A stretch of 64,000 bases of DNA, taken from Naasia aerilata. Its GTDB lineage: Bacteria; Actinomycetota; Actinomycetes; Actinomycetales; Microbacteriaceae. The stretch spans positions 1,240,001 through 1,304,000 of the forward strand of contig NZ_AP027731.1 of the NCBI RefSeq assembly GCF_030296595.1, given 5' to 3'. Below are positions 1-8,345 of this stretch, one piece after another. The position numbers were made by a program, and so were the translations under genes. The notes below the pieces were generated by a model. It saw only the letters and a program-made list of their open reading frames with translations. It did not search any database and had not been told where the DNA came from. The stretch's first letter is position 1. Each line of letters begins with the position of its first letter.

Positions 1-25
1 CATGCCCCGTTCGCGTCGACCGATG

Positions 26-63
26 AGGCCTCCCCGCGGGACCACCCCGCCCGCGGGGAGCCT
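26..63. terminator. Rho-independent-like hairpin
   Basis: A GC-rich inverted repeat pairs 26-40 with 50-63, with one bulged base and a 9-nt loop. It lies just past the stop of the minus-strand hydrolase gene (73), so it probably ends that transcript. There is no clear T-run. Confidence 0.5.
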
Positions 64-72
64 CGTCACCTC

Positions 73-885
73 TCAGCCTGCCAGGAATTGCGCGAACGGC
101 CGCACGAAGTCGGGGCGCGCGATGTTCGCCGCGTTGTGGCCGGAGCGAGGGATGCGCAGCGCTCGCGCATGCGGCAGGGCTGCGGCCAGCTTGCGGCAGG
201 TGTCGCCGAAGTAGGACGCGCTGCGGCTCCCATAGGCGAGGAGCACCTCGGCCGTGACGCCGGCGTACTGCGACGCGGGTCCGTCGTGGGCGGCGATGAG
301 GCCCACCTCCGTCGACATGGTGGGCAGCAGCTCGCTCATCCTCCGGCCGACCGGAGTGCGGAGGAACACCCGGGTGATCGCGACCTGCGCCGCGAGGGGC
401 AGCCGGGCGGCGACGCCCTCGCCCCCGGAGGCGCCGGCGCCGGCCAGAGCCATCGCGAGGGGCCTGTCGCCGGCCGCGAGGGCGCGGTCGAATGCGGGCA
501 GCCAGCCGGCTGAGACGCTCGAGTCGACCGAGATGCCCGGGTCGTACACCGCGATGCGGGTCAACGGCAGGCGGAGCCTCGCCTGCAGGGCGATAAAGGC
601 GCCGCCGCTGTGGCCGAAGATCTTGGTGGCCCCGGTGCGCTCGAGCACCGCCGCCAGGTCGGCGACGTCCACCTCGGTGGCGTGGTCCGGAGAGATCGGG
701 GGACCGCCGGGACGCCCACGGCGGTCGTAGGAATGCACGGTGAAGCGGTCGGACAGTGCCGTGGCGAGCCGCCGGTAGTCGTCGGCGACGACCCCGCCGC
801 CGTGAAGGATCAACACGCCGGGTCCCGAGCCGACGGTGCGGATCCGAAGTCCCGCGGCCGCACCCTCGGATATGACGTCCTCCAT
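73..885 (-). CDS. alpha/beta-fold hydrolase
   Basis: A 270-residue soluble alpha/beta hydrolase. The N-terminal part has the oxyanion-hole motif LILHGGG (about residues 25-31) and the nucleophile elbow GHSGG (about 91-95). A C-terminal SGHNAAN gives the catalytic His. These show a Ser-Asp-His hydrolase; the substrate cannot be read. The ATG at 885 has GGAG five bases upstream in its own direction. It is divergent from the TetR gene starting at 931 with only 45 bp between them, so that regulator most likely controls this hydrolase, a common pairing. Length is usual for the family. Confidence 0.85.
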   Translation of the reverse strand: MEDVISEGAAAGLRIRTVGSGPGVLILHGGGVVADDYRRLATALSDRFTVHSYDRRGRPGGPPISPDHATEVDVADLAAVLERTGATKIFGHSGGAFIALQARLRLPLTRIAVYDPGISVDSSVSAGWLPAFDRALAAGDRPLAMALAGAGASGGEGVAARLPLAAQVAITRVFLRTPVGRRMSELLPTMSTEVGLIAAHDGPASQYAGVTAEVLLAYGSRSASYFGDTCRKLAAALPHARALRIPRSGHNAANIARPDFVRPFAQFLAG

Positions 886-930
886 CGGGGCTCCTTACTG
901 TGAACGACGTTCGCAGTTTAGGATGTCGCT

Positions 931-1632
931 GTGCCCGACACAAGCGATGCGCCCTCTCCCTGGGAGCGGCCCCCTCGCCGGGGGCGGGGTCCGCGGCCGG
1001 GCCTGACGCGCGAGGACCTCGCCGCGGCGGCCATCCGGGTGGCGGATGCCGAAGGTCTCGCCGCCGTCACGATGCGGGCTCTCGCTGAGGCGACGGGCAC
1101 GGTCGCGGGCGCCCTGTACCGATACGTCGGGTCACGGGACGAGCTGCTCGCCCTCATGGCGGATGCGGCGCTCGCGGATGCGCTGACCGTGCCGAGGAGC
1201 GGCGTCTGGCTCGCCGACATGGTCGCGCTCGCTCGGAGCGCGCTCGACCTCTACCGCCGGCACCCCTGGCTTCCTGAGCTGAGCGGCAGGTCCGCCGTGT
1301 TCGGGCCCCGGACCCTCGAGCACTTCGAGACGGGCCTGGCGATCCTCGCCGCCGTGCCCGCGAGCACCGCTGCCAAGTTCGAGGCGCTCGCCATGGTCAC
1401 CGGGCTCGCGAGCCTCTTCGCCCGCGGTGCAGATGCGGGGAGCGCCGATCCGCGGCGGCTGTTCTCCCTCGCCACGGCCGAAGCGCACCCCTTCCTTCTT
1501 CGGGAGCTCGCGCGACCGGTGGAGCGGCCAGAGCCGGCGGACCTGTTCGAGCGCACGGTCCGCGCCGTCCTTCCCGGACTCCTCGACGACGGGGTCGTCG
1601 GGATGCCGCACGCCGATTCCGAACCCGAGTAG
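931..1632 (+). CDS. TetR/AcrR family transcriptional regulator
   Basis: A 233-residue regulator with a GTG start. After a basic Pro/Arg-rich tail (residues 1-25) comes the HTH: TREDLAAAAI, then AVTMRALAEATG and ALYRYVGSRDELL (about 26-75), which is the TetR DNA-binding fold. The remainder is a helical ligand-binding domain like the TetR_C tetracycline-repressor class. It is divergently arranged with the alpha/beta hydrolase at 73-885, the likely target. Inducer unknown. Confidence 0.88.
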   Translation: MPDTSDAPSPWERPPRRGRGPRPGLTREDLAAAAIRVADAEGLAAVTMRALAEATGTVAGALYRYVGSRDELLALMADAALADALTVPRSGVWLADMVALARSALDLYRRHPWLPELSGRSAVFGPRTLEHFETGLAILAAVPASTAAKFEALAMVTGLASLFARGADAGSADPRRLFSLATAEAHPFLLRELARPVERPEPADLFERTVRAVLPGLLDDGVVGMPHADSEPE

Positions 1633-1831
1633 CGGCAGCGACGGGCATCCCGGGAGCGGCGGAAGCGGTCACCCCCACTTCGAGGAGCAACGCGCCGCTA
1701 CGCGGTAACTCAGACTCCGTCGCTTAGCCTCGTTCCCAGGCCGATTCAAGCGGGCTGGGGCAGTATTCTCTGCGTCCTCCGCCGTCGCGACGCTCGCGCT
1801 CAGGCTCACCAGACGTCACGGGAAGGGATTC

Positions 1832-3139
1832 ATGAGCGGTTCACGCCGAACCTCCCCTTCCCCCGCGGTGCGCCCGATCGCCCGGCACGGCAGGCAGCGG
1901 ACCCCGAACGCCGCCCTCTCGATCCTCAAGTTCCTCGGCATCGCGCTGTCGGTGGTGCTGGTCAGCACGATGACCGTCACGAGCATCGCCGCGTGGGACC
2001 TGTCCCGCCAGGTGAAGACCGTGCACCTCGGCAACGAGCAGACGATCGGCAAGATCCCGGAGATCAGTGCGATCGACGGCGGCGTCAACCTGCTGCTGAT
2101 CGGCAGTGACAGCCGGGCGAACTCCGTCTACTCCTACGGCGAGGACCCGGAGAGCGAGCTCAACGACGTCAACATCCTGCTGCACATCTCCCAGGACCAC
2201 ACGAACGCCGTCGCCGTCAGCTTCCCCCGGGACACCTACGTCGAGATCCCCGAGTGCGAGGACGGGCAGGGCAACACGAACGGCCCGGTCGAGGAGTCGA
2301 AGATCAACACGGCGCTCGACTACGGCGGAGGATCGGCCAACGGCGGCCTCGCCTGCGCGGTGAAGACGGTGGAGAACCTCACGGGCCTCGTGATCCCGTT
2401 CGCGGCGGAGATCACCTTCGACGGCGTCATTGAGATGTCGAACGCGGTCGGCGGCGTGCCCGTCTGCGTCGCGCAGGACATCGAGGACGACCACACCGAG
2501 CTCTACCTGCCCGCCGGCGTGCACGACCTGCAGGGCATGGACGCGCTGAAGTTCCTCCGCACCCGCTACGGCGTCGGCGACGGCAGCGACATCACGCGCA
2601 TCAGCTCGCAGCAGGTGTTCCTCTCCTCCCTGGTGAGGAAGGTGAAGAGCGCGTCGACCCTGACGGATGTCACGAAGCTGTACGGCCTGGCCGGTGCCGC
2701 GGTGCGCAACATGACCTTCTCCGACTCGCTCAAGAGCGTGGACACGATGGTGCAGATCGCCAAGGCGCTCGCTCCGATCGACCTCGACAAGATCGTCTTC
2801 GTCCAGTACCCCACCGTCGAGAGCTACGACCAGTCCGGTCTCTACCCGAACTCGGATGCCGCCGACGCCCTCTTCTCCGCCATCCAGGCGGACCAGCCGA
2901 TCGCGCTCAGCGCCCCGGATCCGGAGAATGCCACCGGTTCCGTCCCGGCTCCCGGCACCGAGACGCCGGCGCCGACCGAGGCACCGAGCGACACGGCGAC
3001 GGATGCTCCGGCCGAGGGCGACCCCTCCGCCACGCCGACGCCGACGGACGGCGGCGTCGCCCAGATGCCGTCCGGCGTCCTCGGTCAGTCCGCCGCGCAG
3101 GAGACCTGCTCGGTGGGCCGCTCCCTCGACGACCAGTAG
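1832..3139 (+). CDS. LCP (LytR-CpsA-Psr) family protein
   Basis: A 435-residue membrane-anchored LCP phosphotransferase, the family that moves lipid-linked wall glycopolymers onto peptidoglycan outside the cell. It has a short basic cytoplasmic tail, one transmembrane segment at about 28-50, and the LCP domain from about 80: LLLIGSDSR, then VAVSFPRDTYVEIP, GVPVCV and LKFLRTRYGVGDGSDITR, which hold the conserved Asp/Arg residues of the fold. The last 70 residues are a Pro/Thr/Ala-rich linker-like tail. ATG at 1832 has GGGAAGG upstream. It stands alone; the 199 bp before it show no gene. Confidence 0.9.
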   Translation: MSGSRRTSPSPAVRPIARHGRQRTPNAALSILKFLGIALSVVLVSTMTVTSIAAWDLSRQVKTVHLGNEQTIGKIPEISAIDGGVNLLLIGSDSRANSVYSYGEDPESELNDVNILLHISQDHTNAVAVSFPRDTYVEIPECEDGQGNTNGPVEESKINTALDYGGGSANGGLACAVKTVENLTGLVIPFAAEITFDGVIEMSNAVGGVPVCVAQDIEDDHTELYLPAGVHDLQGMDALKFLRTRYGVGDGSDITRISSQQVFLSSLVRKVKSASTLTDVTKLYGLAGAAVRNMTFSDSLKSVDTMVQIAKALAPIDLDKIVFVQYPTVESYDQSGLYPNSDAADALFSAIQADQPIALSAPDPENATGSVPAPGTETPAPTEAPSDTATDAPAEGDPSATPTPTDGGVAQMPSGVLGQSAAQETCSVGRSLDDQ

Positions 3140-3210
3140 CCGAACTCGTCGGGCCGGAGCCTGGCGGTCACGGGAGCGCCGCGTTCCCGGCTATGCTTGC
3201 TGAGACCACT

Positions 3211-3300
3211 GGAGACGTCGCATAGTCCGGTCGAGTGCACCACCCTGCTAAGGTGGAGAGGGGTTTGACCCCTCCGAGGGTTCAAATCCCTCCGTCTCCG
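3211..3300 (+). tRNA. tRNA-Ser(GCU)
   Basis: A 90-nt cloverleaf with acceptor stem GGAGACG/CGTCTCC, anticodon loop CTGCTAA (anticodon GCT), a long variable arm (type II) and T-loop GGTTCAAATCC. Discriminator G; CCA is not encoded. Confidence 0.95.
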
Positions 3301-3338
3301 CGAATCGCTTGTGAGCCCCGGCTTGCAGCGGAAGACCT

Positions 3339-3411
3339 GCGCCCGTAGCTCAACGGATAGAGCATCTGACTACGGATCAGAAGGTTGGGGGTTCGAGTCC
3401 CTCCGGGCGCG
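3339..3411 (+). tRNA. tRNA-Arg(ACG), integration target
   Basis: A 73-nt cloverleaf: acceptor GCGCCCG/CGGGCGC, anticodon stem TCTGA/TCAGA with loop CTACGGA (ACG, read as ICG), T-arm GGTTCGAGTCC. Its 3' part from 3365 is repeated exactly at 12305, so the element to the right integrated here and restored the tRNA. Confidence 0.95.
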
Positions 3412-3417
3412 CAGAAA
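3365..3417. repeat. attL core (53-bp direct repeat)
   Basis: Identical base for base to 12305-12357. It starts in the anticodon stem of tRNA-Arg and ends six bases past the tRNA. Flanks differ on both sides. Confidence 0.92.
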
Positions 3418-3419
3418 AG

Positions 3420-3454
3420 AAGGCCCGGTCAGAAGCACATTCTGGCCGGGCCTT
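3420..3454 (+). terminator. Terminator after tRNA-Arg (element-borne)
   Basis: A 15-bp inverted repeat (3420-3434 with 3440-3454, one G-U pair) followed by CTTC. It lies inside the element, so the element supplies a new terminator to the restored tRNA. The presumed ancestral terminator is at 12356-12398. Confidence 0.8.
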
Positions 3455-3475
3455 CTTCATTGCTTGGTGATCCCC

Positions 3476-3493
3476 GTGCAATTCACGTGCAAT
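3476..3493. promoter_or_regulatory. Left integrase arm-site candidates (GTGCAAT x2)
   Basis: Two direct copies of GTGCAAT (3476-3482 and 3487-3493) spaced 11 bp, one helical turn. The same heptamer with the same spacing is found at the other end of the element (12160-12177). The layout fits arm-type binding sites of a tyrosine integrase. Confidence 0.6.
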
Positions 3494-3536
3494 CCCGGGC
3501 CGATAACGGCCTCGACTGGGCAGGGTGATCGGCCCC

Positions 3537-3665
3537 CTAAAGCACGGTCAGGCCGCACTGGTCGCATCGCCAGAACGGTAGGCCCGCCGCCGTCTCAGCG
3601 TCGTCGAGCGGCAGAAGGCAGGCTGGGCAGTTGCGCGCTCCTACGAAATCGAGCGTGTCGGTCAT
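3537..3665 (-). CDS. Small zinc-ribbon protein (42 aa)
   Basis: A short reading frame reads MTDTLDFVGARNCPACLLPL and ends CDQCGLTVL before TAG. Two CxxC pairs (CPAC and CDQC) about 22 residues apart make a zinc-ribbon. Such tiny ribbons are frequent in actinobacterial mobile elements. The function is not known. It faces the att end, with its stop about 45 bp from the left arm sites. It is too short to be found by usual length limits; the paired cysteines are the support. Confidence 0.55.
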   Translation of the reverse strand: MTDTLDFVGARNCPACLLPLDDAETAAGLPFWRCDQCGLTVL

Positions 3666-3751
3666 GGGGCGTACCGTAGGCGGCGGCGAGGCCGGTCGCC
3701 GTTCTTATCCACAGGACGGAGACAACACTGGACGACGAAGAACGGTTCGCA

Positions 3752-3940
3752 TTGATGGGCATCACTCTCTCCCCGATGCTCAGGCGCGACCTGGAGTTCA
3801 ATCGGGCGCACGGCCTGGAGCCTGCCTGGTCGCGCGTTTGGCGTGGTGGGCAGGACGTGACCGACCGTCCCGAGCTATGGCCATGGCCCTGGGCGGGCAA
3901 GCCATCGCGCCAGCAAATAGAACCCACGCCGGGGTCGTGA
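3752..3940 (+). CDS. Small hypothetical protein
   Basis: A 62-residue frame rich in Trp/Pro/Arg (includes RDLEFNRAHGLEPAWSRVW and WPWPWAG). No domain is recognised. The same frame stays open and protein-like upstream (DDEERFAL), so the true start may be about 10 residues earlier at a non-ATG codon. It precedes the Xre/ImmA gene on the same strand. Coding is plausible but not proven. Confidence 0.4.
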   Translation: MMGITLSPMLRRDLEFNRAHGLEPAWSRVWRGGQDVTDRPELWPWPWAGKPSRQQIEPTPGS

Positions 3941-3955
3941 GGCCCGTTCGAGGGA

Positions 3956-5200
3956 GTGCCGCTGGACCCCGGCGGCTATGTAGTGTCGGATCGACCACCG
4001 CAGGAGGCCACCCTGTCTCGCTCCATCCCCGCGCACCCCAACCCAGACATGCTGGTGTGGGCACGAGAGACCGCGCGTCTCAGCGTGGAAAGCGCGGCCC
4101 AGCGATTGCACGTCGGTGCGGCGGAGTTGGAGGCGTGGGAGCACGGCCAGGCGGGCCTGACAGTCGCGAAGCTCCAGAACATGGCGGACCTCTATCGTCG
4201 CCCTCTAGCGGCGTTCTTCCTGAGTGAGCGGCCTGACGTGCCCGAGCGGGTACGGGACTTCCGGCGGCCTTGGCGGGCGGGTCAGTACCCCGAGAGCCCG
4301 AACTTGGCGGCGGAGATCCGGCGAGCCGAGGCCCAGCGCGAGAACGTCCTAGAGATTCTGGATCTCCGGGATGAAGCCCCGTCCGGGATGTGGCGCACAC
4401 CGGCGGCGGAGCATGACATGGAGAGCTACGCCCGAGTGATGCTCGACGAGCATGCGCTTGTCAAACGCCCCGGACCGTCTGGCAAGCCGACCGACTGGTT
4501 CTTCTACTGGAGCAGTGCCCTCGAAGAGGTCGGCGTGCTCGTCGTGACCGCGACTCGGGTGCCGAGTGCGGAAGCTGACGGGTTCTCCATCGCTTTCGAT
4601 CCGGTCCCCGTCATCGCAGTCAACGGCGGCACTCACTTCAATCGGCGCATCTTCACGCTTCTGCACGAGTACGCCCATTTGCTGGCCAACACTTCGGCGC
4701 TGTGCGACCTCCACGAGGACAGTCGGACCCCGAGGGACGTGGATCGCCTAGAAGTCGAGTGCAATCGCATCGCGGCGGAGATCCTGGTCCCGAGCGCTAA
4801 GTTCGCGACCCGCCCGATAGTGACCCAGGCCAGCAAAAATCAAGAAAACTGGCCGCTGGCGACCCTCCGAGAGGAGGCCCGGGTGTGGGGCGTGAGTCCC
4901 GAGGTGATCCTTCGGAAGCTCGTTACGCACCAGCGCGCGAGCAAGAGCTTCTACGACGCGTGGCGCGATGCCCGCTCGGAGGACGACCGGTACTCCAGCG
5001 GTTCTGACGCGCGCGCCAACGGAGGCGGCGACGGTCTCCGTACCAAGGTCCGCAATCTGGGCAAGGGCTACGTGCGAAGCGTGGTCGGCGCCTTGTCGGA
5101 GGGATACCTGACCACCTACGAGACCTCGAACATGCTCAACGCGAAGGTTGACCAGATTCCCAAGATGCTGGCTCGCGCACGCGTGCCGGAGGTCGACTGA
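3956..5200 (+). CDS. Xre HTH-ImmA/IrrE fused metallopeptidase (antitoxin-like)
   Basis: About 395-414 residues. An N-terminal Xre helix-turn-helix (LSVESAAQRLHVGAAELEAWE) is followed by an ImmA/IrrE (DUF955, M78-like) domain with the zinc motif HEYAH near residue 240 and a downstream ECNRIAAEILVP helix. In this family a DNA-binding domain and a zinc protease control stress, phage or element genes by cutting repressors or partner toxins. It overlaps the DUF4411 gene by TGATG, a layout known for Xre-protease/PIN-like toxin-antitoxin pairs. GTG 3956 has poor RBS spacing. A good AGGAGG at 4002-4007 sits five bases before a CTG at 4013, so translation may begin there. Confidence 0.8.
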   Translation: MPLDPGGYVVSDRPPQEATLSRSIPAHPNPDMLVWARETARLSVESAAQRLHVGAAELEAWEHGQAGLTVAKLQNMADLYRRPLAAFFLSERPDVPERVRDFRRPWRAGQYPESPNLAAEIRRAEAQRENVLEILDLRDEAPSGMWRTPAAEHDMESYARVMLDEHALVKRPGPSGKPTDWFFYWSSALEEVGVLVVTATRVPSAEADGFSIAFDPVPVIAVNGGTHFNRRIFTLLHEYAHLLANTSALCDLHEDSRTPRDVDRLEVECNRIAAEILVPSAKFATRPIVTQASKNQENWPLATLREEARVWGVSPEVILRKLVTHQRASKSFYDAWRDARSEDDRYSSGSDARANGGGDGLRTKVRNLGKGYVRSVVGALSEGYLTTYETSNMLNAKVDQIPKMLARARVPEVD

Positions 5201-5660
5201 TGTACTCAATCGACACCAGCGTGCTCATCACCGCCTGGAGGGATCACTACTGGCCCGACGTGTTCCCTGGTTTCTGGGAGCGCTTCGACGAGGCCGTCGA
5301 CGACGGCACGTTCCAGGCGGTGGAGCAGGTGAAGGCCGAGCTAGCAAAGCGCGACGACGCCGTCCACGAGTGGGCGAAGGAACACCCTCACTTCTTCGTG
5401 CCTTTGGACACCGACATCCAGGACGCCACGACAGAGGTTCTGAAGAGTCACCCGGGCCTGATCACACAGGGGGCAAGCGCTCGACCGTCGACCCCTTCGT
5501 CATTGGGCTGGGTCTGGCGCGCGGGTTCCCCGTCGTGACCTACGAGAAAGCCTCCAACAGCGCGAACAAGCCGCACATCCCCAACGTCTGCAACGACAAG
5601 AGTCACCCAGTCTTCGACATGCGACAACTCGTACGGGCGCTGGGCTGGCGTTTCGACTAG
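5200..5660 (+). CDS. DUF4411 PIN-like protein (frame broken)
   Basis: About 153 residues when repaired. It begins MYSIDTSVLITAW, matching the PIN-like DUF4411 N-terminus with its acidic residue (IDTS), and ends with VTYEKASNSANKPHIPNVC and a MRQLV helix typical of the family. The frame breaks in the five-G run at 5469-5473; one more G joins GLITQGG to KRSTVDPF. PIN-like proteins are usually RNases, and this family is usually encoded next to a Xre-ImmA protein, as here. The likely role is the toxin of a two-gene module that stabilises the element. Confidence 0.75.
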
Positions 5661-5808
5661 GAAGGCCTTCGCACAGCGGCCTCGGGTGGGTGACAGCGCC
5701 AACCGAGGCACATCACGCCTCGGGCCGCCTTCAGGCGTCGCACCCGGAAGGGTCGACCGAGGAGGCGAAGCACCCGTACAGTTCCCTCAAAGCGCACGAG
5801 GAGGATCG

Positions 5809-6384
5809 ATGCGGTACGGACCCCTCGCGATGGTTGGCGCTCTTCTCGGACTGCTGACCGCGTGCGCGGCGCCCGCGCCTGCCGCCACGGTCACGGTGAC
5901 CGCAGAAGCGCCCGCCCCGACCCCTACGCCCGTGGATCCGGTCGACGAGTTGCGCACCGCGATGACCGTCGATGACACGTTTCTCATTCGCTACAGCGCC
6001 AACCAGATCGACAAGTGCTTCGTGTTCTACATAGCCGATGTGATCGGGGTCGAGGAGGGATCTGAGGCGAACATCGCCGAATGCTGGACCAAGGTCGACG
6101 AGTTCGATGAGATCGTCCCGAGCTTCCGAGCAAAGATCGAGCCCTACGCGTTCAAGGACAACGGCCAGTTCACCGATCTGGTCGACAACTCGTATTCCAG
6201 CTTGCTGATGTGGAGGCCGGTCCCCGAGGAGTGCAGGAACACTCCTGGGGCCGCGCCTGCGGAATGCGAGGAAGCGATGCAGACCGCCGTCGGCGTGGCC
6301 AGGATGTGGCTAGACACGGGCGAGCCCGAGGACCAGTACGCATTCGCCGATGCGTGGGCCGACGAGGTCGGCGTTCTTCCCTAA
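5809..6384 (+). CDS. Putative secreted lipoprotein
   Basis: A 191-residue protein with a lipoprotein signal peptide: MRYGPLAMVGALLGLLTAC, the lipobox Cys being residue 19. A Pro/Thr/Ala linker follows, then an acidic helical domain with three or four cysteines (DKCFVF, AECW, ECRN, ECEE) that may form disulfides outside the cell. No family is recognised. ATG 5809 has GAGGAGG upstream. As element cargo it could act at the surface, for example in exclusion or defence, but nothing in the sequence proves this. Confidence 0.65.
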   Translation: MRYGPLAMVGALLGLLTACAAPAPAATVTVTAEAPAPTPTPVDPVDELRTAMTVDDTFLIRYSANQIDKCFVFYIADVIGVEEGSEANIAECWTKVDEFDEIVPSFRAKIEPYAFKDNGQFTDLVDNSYSSLLMWRPVPEECRNTPGAAPAECEEAMQTAVGVARMWLDTGEPEDQYAFADAWADEVGVLP

Positions 6385-6411
6385 CAGCGGCCAGACAAAT
6401 GCTGGTCCCGA

Positions 6412-6450
6412 TGCGGCGCCCTGCCCGAGATCACTGTTTGGGGCGCCGCA
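6412..6450. terminator. Hairpin between convergent genes
   Basis: A perfect 10-bp inverted repeat (6412-6421 with 6441-6450) with a 19-nt loop, in the 186-bp gap between the lipoprotein and the convergent minus-strand operon. It may end transcripts from both sides. Confidence 0.4.
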
Positions 6451-6570
6451 CCGAGGTGGCGGGAAGACCAGCGGCCACAAGGAAGCCGCTTGGAACCCTT
6501 CTCCCCACCGCCCCGCGCCGCCGCCTACGCCCGGAGGAGGGATTGACCGGCGGCGCGGGTGTCTATTGGC

Positions 6571-6825
6571 CTAGGTGGCGATCAAGGCAGGCGCCCTTTT
6601 CTCGATAATGGGGTAGAAGAAGCGCCAGAACAGCTTCTGGACGTCCTCGCCGCTGATGCCGCTCACCTGGCCGTCGGCGGTCAGTCGGAGGGCCACTGGC
6701 CCGCACTTCTCGATAGGGAGCAGAATCAACGCCGCCCGCTGGCCGTCGAGATCGTCGATATGCGTGACCCAGCTTCCACGTGGGGCCAAGAAGGTCACGT
6801 CTCCGACGCGGACGGGGAGGCTCAC
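6571..6825 (-). CDS. Hypothetical protein, last gene of element operon
   Basis: An 84-residue protein (GTG start, VSLPVRVGDVTFLAPRG... ending KRAPALIAT). The GTG overlaps the stop of the preceding gene as GTGA, which implies translational coupling. Beta-rich N-terminus (VGDVTFLAPRGSWVTHI) and a short helix near the end (DVQKLFWRFFYPII). No family is recognised. It is last in a four-gene run with touching starts and stops downstream of rep. Confidence 0.6.
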   Translation of the reverse strand: MSLPVRVGDVTFLAPRGSWVTHIDDLDGQRAALILLPIEKCGPVALRLTADGQVSGISGEDVQKLFWRFFYPIIEKRAPALIAT

Positions 6826-7181
6826 GGATCGGCCCGCTTCAGCAGGTGGGCGAAGTCGACGAGGCGGAGCACGGCCAGTTGCTCGCCTGCGCCGTAGCCC
6901 CGCCGGTAGAGCACGGCGGCGTAGCGGCCCTTGCTGTCGGCCTCTGCGGCTTCTGCGGCCTCCCGAAGCGCCCCGGTCGGGTCTAGCGTCTGGTTGGCGC
7001 GGGTGACGATTGCCCAGTCGCTGAGCCCTTGCAGATCTCCGCGCTCGTCGCTGTCGAGATCGAACATCGCCGCGAACGTGCGGGCGACCTGACGAGGCCG
7101 GACCGGGATGCCCTCGGCGCCCATGAACAACGCCGCCAACTCTCGGAACTTCTGGCCCCGCCGTCGGTACTCGTCGCTCAT
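6822..7181 (-). CDS. Hypothetical protein of element operon
   Basis: A 119-residue protein, largely helical (MSDEYRRRGQKFRELAALF at the start, EAAEAAEADSKGRYAAVLY later). The first 60 residues (VRPRQVARTFAAMFDL) could hold an HTH-like fold, and the N-terminus resembles Xre-like repressors of actinobacterial phages, but I cannot assign it. ATG 7181 overlaps the previous stop; its own stop overlaps the next GTG. Confidence 0.6.
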   Translation of the reverse strand: MSDEYRRRGQKFRELAALFMGAEGIPVRPRQVARTFAAMFDLDSDERGDLQGLSDWAIVTRANQTLDPTGALREAAEAAEADSKGRYAAVLYRRGYGAGEQLAVLRLVDFAHLLKRADP

Positions 7182-7614
7182 CGGGAGTAATCAGCGTGGA
7201 AGGTGTTGAGCGTCTGCGAGGTCGTCGCCCTGCCGTACCTCTGGTGCACGGCCTTGACGGCCTGCTCACGGCGGCTCGGGGCTCGGCCCAGGCGGCGGCC
7301 AGTTCCCGGGCACGCGCGTCGTCGACATCGGCGGCGTTGGTCATGTCCACGGCGGACATGCCCTCGGGCGCAGGGCCGCGCGAGACCATGACCCGGCCCC
7401 ATCGCTGAACCTGGCCGTCGGGATCATCGACGAGATCAAGCCAGCTATCGCCGTTCCGATCCTTCGACGCATCGATGATGGCGGCAGTCAAAGTGGCCGT
7501 CTCGCCTCGGCGGCTGGTGTGGCCCGCCTCGTGTGCCGTGCTGGTGGCGATGGTGAATCCCGCGTGGAGGAAGTGGATCTGATCCCCCGGCGCGAGGGGG
7601 CGGGAGGTGGTCAT
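7178..7614 (-). CDS. Hypothetical protein (frame broken)
   Basis: About 145 residues once the frame is joined. The N-terminal part MTTSRPLAPGDQIHFLHAG, through a GDSWLDLVDDPDG segment, is clearly coding. It shifts at the GGGG at 7278-7281 and continues REQAVKAVHQRYG to HADYSR, ending in an ATGA overlap with the next gene. The beta-rich N-terminus is unlike any family I know. The ATG overlaps the stop of the gene at 7611. Confidence 0.55.
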
Positions 7615-8258
7615 GATGCTGAGTCCTTCCGGACGGCGGTCGGCTGGTGGGCGGGCTGGTGGCTGGCGGCGAGTTCGCGGAACTCGGCGGCGCTCTCTGG
7701 ATCCCCGAGCCGGTCGAGTTCGTCGGCCAGTGCGGCGCCGAGGGCCGGATCACGCCGGACAGCCCGAAGGGCGGCTCTCGTGATGCCCTCCCAAGCCTTG
7801 GTCAGGTCGACGGCCTCGGCGTCGTCCAAGCCGAGCTTTCCGGCGATGAACTGGAGTGCGCGGAGTTCGCCGTCTGCGGCTCGGACGGCCTCACTGGTGC
7901 GGCCTGCGGCCTGGGCCGCGATGCGGGAGTCCCGGAGGCCGTCGGCCAGGTGGAGCGCTCGGGCGTAGAAGTCCGGCGGACTCTCCCACCCTGTGTCCTT
8001 GACCGCCGCCAGGCCCTTGGGTGTGAGATGCGCCATGACGTGACGCCGGATCGAATCCGCGCCGATCCGGAAGAACCTGGCGGTGGAGGCGATGGACTCT
8101 CCAGAGGCGACGCGGGCTTCGAGCGCCTCCTTGGCCGGGCTCTGGCACACCGTGCAGGCACGTGGCATGGGTTCCCCTCCCTCGGTCATCGGTTCCGGTG
8201 CTTCGTGAGTAATATCGGCCAGTCCGAGCGAGGTCGAAGGATGGGCATCACTGGTCAC
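7611..8258 (-). CDS. Putative zinc/HTH protein of element
   Basis: Up to 215 residues; a start at MPRACTVCQSP (8168) would give about 185. The N-terminus has a CTVC pair, then a possible HTH (SGESIASTARFFRIGADSIRRHV), like small DNA-binding or terminase-small-subunit-like proteins of actinobacterial phages and elements. The middle and end are Ala/Leu-rich helices. It follows rep (stop 8346) on the same strand and couples by ATGA to the next gene. DNA binding is inferred; its role in replication or packaging is unknown. Confidence 0.6.
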   Translation of the reverse strand: MTSDAHPSTSLGLADITHEAPEPMTEGGEPMPRACTVCQSPAKEALEARVASGESIASTARFFRIGADSIRRHVMAHLTPKGLAAVKDTGWESPPDFYARALHLADGLRDSRIAAQAAGRTSEAVRAADGELRALQFIAGKLGLDDAEAVDLTKAWEGITRAALRAVRRDPALGAALADELDRLGDPESAAEFRELAASHQPAHQPTAVRKDSAS

Positions 8259-8345
8259 GTGAGGCGGTGCTCTCCCGGGCTGGCCTGCGGTTGAATCAGC
8301 GGTGCCCGCGCACCCCCATGCGGGCAGTAGGTGCCTGGCGCCGCG

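Noticed and set aside
7611..8258. Phage terminase small subunit, hence a prophage
   Set aside because: Only an HTH-like likeness; no large terminase, portal, capsid or tail genes are present, while Rep and Int indicate an integrative element.
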